From NCBI RefSeq assembly GCF_949628265.1, contig NC_088789.1, forward strand, positions 28,079,883 to 28,143,882: DNA of 64,000 bases, given 5' to 3'. The first letter of the stretch is position 1. The number at the start of each line of letters is the position of its first letter. Of the stretch, positions 60,088 through 64,000 are shown in pieces. The notes beneath the pieces were generated by a model. The model had not been told where the DNA came from, did no database searches, and saw nothing but the letters and a program-made list of their open reading frames with translations. The stretch is from Cloeon dipterum. Lineage: Eukaryota > Arthropoda > Insecta > Ephemeroptera > Baetidae. A program made the translations under genes and the position numbers.

Positions 60088-61020
60088 CGGAGAGCAGAAA
60101 TTCGGACACCATTGAACTCGTCTCATCAAGAGGAACAACTTTTCTGTTGACTTTAAAGTTGTAGGTCAAAGGTCAAGGTCAATAAAATCGTATTTTCGAA
60201 ACCATACTCGAATTTTAAAATTAATTTATTAAAATAGTTTAATTTTGAGATAGCCATCTTGTAGAGCGTAGAAATTAGGTTGGATTAGATCATATTTTGA
60301 ATAGCATTTTGCCTTAATTCTGTAATTAAAAAATAAAAACTACAAAATTAGTGCTCTTTCGTGTTTTCAAAAAATGTTTAAACAACCAAATCTCAGCTTG
60401 TGATGCTTAGATTTTCAAAAACCACGCACCGCTAGACTAGTTTCAACCTACCCTAGATAGCTAAAGTAGTCTAAGGGTGCCAACCCTTTAACCCCTTTTT
60501 TGCACCCTAAAAATCGTAAAATTGTACCATTTTTTGTTGTTTGCACCTCATTACGCAACGGAATTTGATATTTATCACCCTGAAACCACTTTAATACGTT
60601 ATGGTACGTGAAAATGCAAGTCAAGCGTTAAGAAGATTTTTTAGAAAGGACACGTAAAACCTGAAATTTAGTTTTTTAATAGGTTTGCCTCTCAAAAAAA
60701 TCAAAAATAAATATAAAAAAAAATAAAACAAAGTCTCCAAATCTCAAATTCTAATAATCAGATTTATAAAACCTACACAACGCTCAATTCGTCTTGACCT
60801 CCCCTAGATATCCGAAGCAATTTTAGGGTGCCATCCCCTTCAACCCCTTTTTCAAGCTCATATATAAAAAATAGAAAAATGCAATTAATTCATGCTAATT
60901 TTTGTGAAAAACGGAAATTTTCGAATTAAAACCTATTTTGATTACGTCTCAGTGGGGTTGAAAAGGGGTTAAAAGGGTTGAAAACCTTGGACTCTTTGGC
61001 TACATCACTAAATGAAAATA
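60088..61020 (+). repeat. Dispersed element, copy 2 (CTTCTAATTG subfamily)
   Basis: The first part matches 40155-40400 (TTGAACTCGTCTCATCAAGA, ATAGCCATCTTGTAGAG). Arms CCAAATCTCAGCTTGTGATG (60388) and CCAAATCTCAAATTCTAAT (60738) follow, and an inverted GGGGTTGAAAAGGGG block lies near 60955. Confidence 0.6.
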
Positions 61021-64000
61021 TCTAAGCAAAAATAAACGTACCCTGTATCAATATTTACATTAAACAAAGGTAAACTCTACCACACTCACTCAAGATACAT
61101 TTTATTAACAAAAACCACGAGCCCTAGGATAATAAACACTCGACAAAAACAAGCACAACAGTGTATTGTTTCAATGAATTTGCAATTAGTGTGTCAACAC
61201 AAACAACGCAGAGCGCGCGTTGCAAATTAAAACAAAATCGAGCTGTTGGGTCAGAGAGCACTCGGATGTTAATTAACTCTCGCAGATGCTCCATTGACGC
61301 GCAATAAACGCCGGCGCATATTGATTCAGCCGCTGCTTTCCGTTGTTTCCGACGGCAACACACCGAGGGACGAGCGCGCGCGTTTATCAACAACCAACCG
61401 AACGGCCCCGGCCTGCCGACCGACCGGCCGGCGAGGCGAGGTGTCGGCTGCGAAGGTGCGGTCGCACATCTGGCTGAACCCATCGAACCGCCTAACACCT
61501 ACTCACTCACTCACTCACTCGAACCCTCTCTGCTGCGTTTTAAAATTCAGCAGAGGATCGCAGGCACGAACGCCTGCCAGAGCGCGCGCTATGCAACCGA
61601 CGTGACACGCGCGTCAGCCGGGCGAGCGTAAGCTCCGATCCGATGAAAAACTGGCTCTTCTGCGTTTGAAATTTAATGAAATTTTGTTTGTTGGCAGTGG
61701 CAGACTGTGGTTTTTTGTTGGAAAAGCAAATATTATATAAAAGGGAGTGACACGCGATGAAATCAAGTCCAGATTCGAGTTGCTCGTGGCATAAACGTAA
61801 AAAACTCTTCGTTATTCTGATTAAAAGTTAAAAAATTCCAACCCCAGGGGATAAGGGCAGGGTCCGCAAATATCTGCATTTTTCGGCATTCCCACTGCAT
61901 TGCAAAAAACGTTTTTCCGTTTTTTTTCTGCAATTTTTCACATTTTTATTCAAAAAAAATCTTTTTATGACGGATAACCAAAATTAGGGATGTTTACAAA
62001 TCAGTAAAAATGCTACCGGTTTCACCAAAAGACCAAAAACTCTAACAATAATCGTAATTTTCCTAAATTTATGACTTTTTTGGCGTGAAAAGGTGATCTT
62101 TTAGGGGTTAAATTTGGTAAAACCCAGAACTGGTGGGTTTTTCCAGCTGTTTTTAGCGCAAAAAAAACCGTAGTGAATTTTTGCGCATAGCAAAACTGGC
62201 AAACCCTGGGGCAGGGGGTGGGTCTAAGCCCCTTACCATGATCTCAGTATGCATATACACATTGAATTTGGGACAAATCCACTTGAAATCCGCCCAGTAA
62301 AATCAATTGCTCAAAAATCGACATGTTTTTCTACCGGAAACTTTTAGACCATGTTTATCAGGCAATTTTAAAATTTTTTATCCAGTATTTTAGGGTGCAA
62401 AAAGGACTAATAGGGGCAATTTCATCTAAATCTGAAAGCCCAGTGCAAACAGGGTGTACATTTAAACCATAAATGAATTTTCCTAACTGTTATATGACCA
62501 CAAATTTCGGTCCCGGCGCAGCTCCAAATCCGATTCATCTAGAATTCCCGTCGTCAGCACGAGACGTGTGCAATTCGAGGATCTGGCCATAAAAGTCGGT
62601 TGCCGGGGTGACTCAGATGGTTTATCCGCTCGTCTGAGCGGCGTGCGTATACATATTATATAAAATTGGCGTTCGTTACATGCTCTGCATCTCTCAGCTG
62701 CATCATTACATTTCTCAATTTCCGTCGTCTTCCGCCCGCTCGGCTCACGCGCTCGGGGGCGCGTTTTAATTATCGAAGCCTGCCGGGCCGTGAAATATCG
62801 AGCGCGATTAATTCGCGGCAGGTGTTCGGCGTTCAGCGCGCGGCAAGTGCATTTGCACAAAGTGGCTTGCTTTGAGCATCTGTGTCACTGGCTTTTTATT
62901 TTTCCCAGTTGCCTGCCTGCCTGCTCAACTCGAAAGCATGCATACTTCATGAATCTGCACGCGAGACGAGCGCAAAATATATATATGTATGTATATATGC
63001 AGTGCAGTTTTAGTCAATTTGTCTAGACAAAGTGTTTTCTTCTTCTTCTCCTCTTCTTGCCGCTCCGAATGGAAGCCGGATATTATCTGGCTGGAAATCT
63101 CTTAAGTAATTTCAAACTCCTCCTGTTTCTGAGAAAAGAAGCTCTGTTTTATCTTTAAAACGACGGAGAATAACAAGGAAAATCAGTTTGTTGCGTAAGC
63201 GATCCCTCGCAAAGGCCATCCAGCCATTGTAAATTATTCCGCGTAAGTGATTTAGTCGGGCAAAGAGACCTCATCATGCGTGTGATCCGTGCACGGAGAG
63301 AGCGCGTTTGACATATGAGCCGAGTGTGTTAAAAAATCACCTGCATGATGTACAGAGAGTGCTAATCGTGCAACCGGGTGCAAAACACGGCACATATCGA
63401 GTACAGCAGGTTTAAAAGAGCTAAATTACTTCGTTTTAAATGGAAAGCTTTTAAAGAAAAAATCTTTATATTAGTTCAAAAAAATTTTAACAGCATTAAA
63501 AATATAAATTCCCCATTTTGAGTGGTTATAGCGGGTGATGTGCTGTCGATAAGCGATCTATTTCGCGCAGCGGATGACCACGGACGTTCTGATTGGTCAA
63601 CAAAAGGTTATATAATACCGCCAGCCAATTAGAGCGCCCGTTGTCCCCCAACTACTCCTTCAAAAAGTGGATAGTCAACTGTTTTCAATGACCGCGGGAA
63701 TTAAAAATCGCCTCTGCAATCAACAGCTGTTTTTATTTTAGGTCGAAAACATTTATTTTAAACAATTAAAAAATTTTTAAATGAATAATTTAGCCAATCA
63801 GAAATTAATTAATTCAAAAGATGTAGAAATTTGTGTGTCTGATTGTGAGCAGCACAATAAATGCGGTGTTTGCGGATTGCGTTATGGTAAATTAGTCTGA
63901 GAGCAGAAATTGCGCGGCAGAGTCGTCGTTCGCATGCGAATGGAGCAATAAATTGGGTACTCACCGTCCACTGAGCATAAGTGCTGGCTGGGTCGACGAA
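61021..64000. other. Right-end noncoding region
   Basis: GC-rich unique blocks at 61200-61640 (with a CACT tandem, 61499-61520) and 62500-63000, AT-rich sequence between. No repeat family or exon is confidently recognised apart from the core promoter candidate. Confidence 0.3.
61734..61770 (+). promoter_or_regulatory. Orphan TATA plus initiator core promoter candidate
   Basis: TATATAAAAGGG (61734-61745) is followed by TCAAGT with its A at 61765, 31 nt after the first T, the standard insect spacing. The upstream 500 bp is CG-rich (61280-61640). No first exon could be identified downstream. Confidence 0.35.

Noticed and set aside
62483..62624. Minus-strand peptide resembling an extracellular exon (NCTRLVLTTGILDES)
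   Set aside because: Possible acceptor but no convincing donor, and an equally plausible 32-codon plus-strand frame overlaps it.

Overview
This window is eukaryotic nuclear DNA, most probably from an insect. Genes are split by short GT-AG introns, down to 58 nt. Start sites have animal-type contexts, and AATAAA signals follow stop codons. Coding exons are clearly more GC-rich than the AT-rich surroundings, and the recognisable proteins are animal ones. I cannot name the species.

All densely coding sequence lies in the left 25 kb. From left to right it holds: the last exon of a B4GAT1-like (GT49) glycosyltransferase (copy A); a complete five-exon copy B; the complete three-exon gene for the gamma-secretase subunit PEN-2 on the minus strand; a third five-exon copy C; and, converging on copy C, a six-exon membrane-anchored short-chain dehydrogenase/reductase (SDR) on the minus strand. 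The SDR is divergent from a complete pyruvate carboxylase gene (5' UTR exon plus 16 coding exons) that ends at 25254. The A-B and B-C spacers are homologous except that pen-2 is present only in the second, so the duplicated unit probably included pen-2 and one copy was lost.

The right 39 kb (25255-64000) has almost no coding sequence. Two small GC-rich minus-strand exons stand out: a transmembrane/juxtamembrane exon at 39192-39326 and a C-terminal exon at 31257-31325. They splice in frame and look like the 3' end of a single-pass membrane protein with very long introns; the rest of that gene would lie further right or outside the window. The remainder alternates GC-richer unique blocks, possibly regulatory, with many non-autonomous inverted-repeat elements. 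These include a TTAA-flanked MITE in three copies, a hAT-type MITE with a perfect 8-bp target duplication, a GGAAACGTAA-ended foldback, and a large dispersed foldback family. Several are nested, which allows relative dating.

The annotated genes serve separate processes: glycan synthesis in the Golgi, intramembrane proteolysis, NAD(P)-dependent lipid or steroid-type redox chemistry, and mitochondrial anaplerosis. I see no operon-like co-function. No CRISPR, rRNA, tRNA or intact autonomous transposon was recognised.
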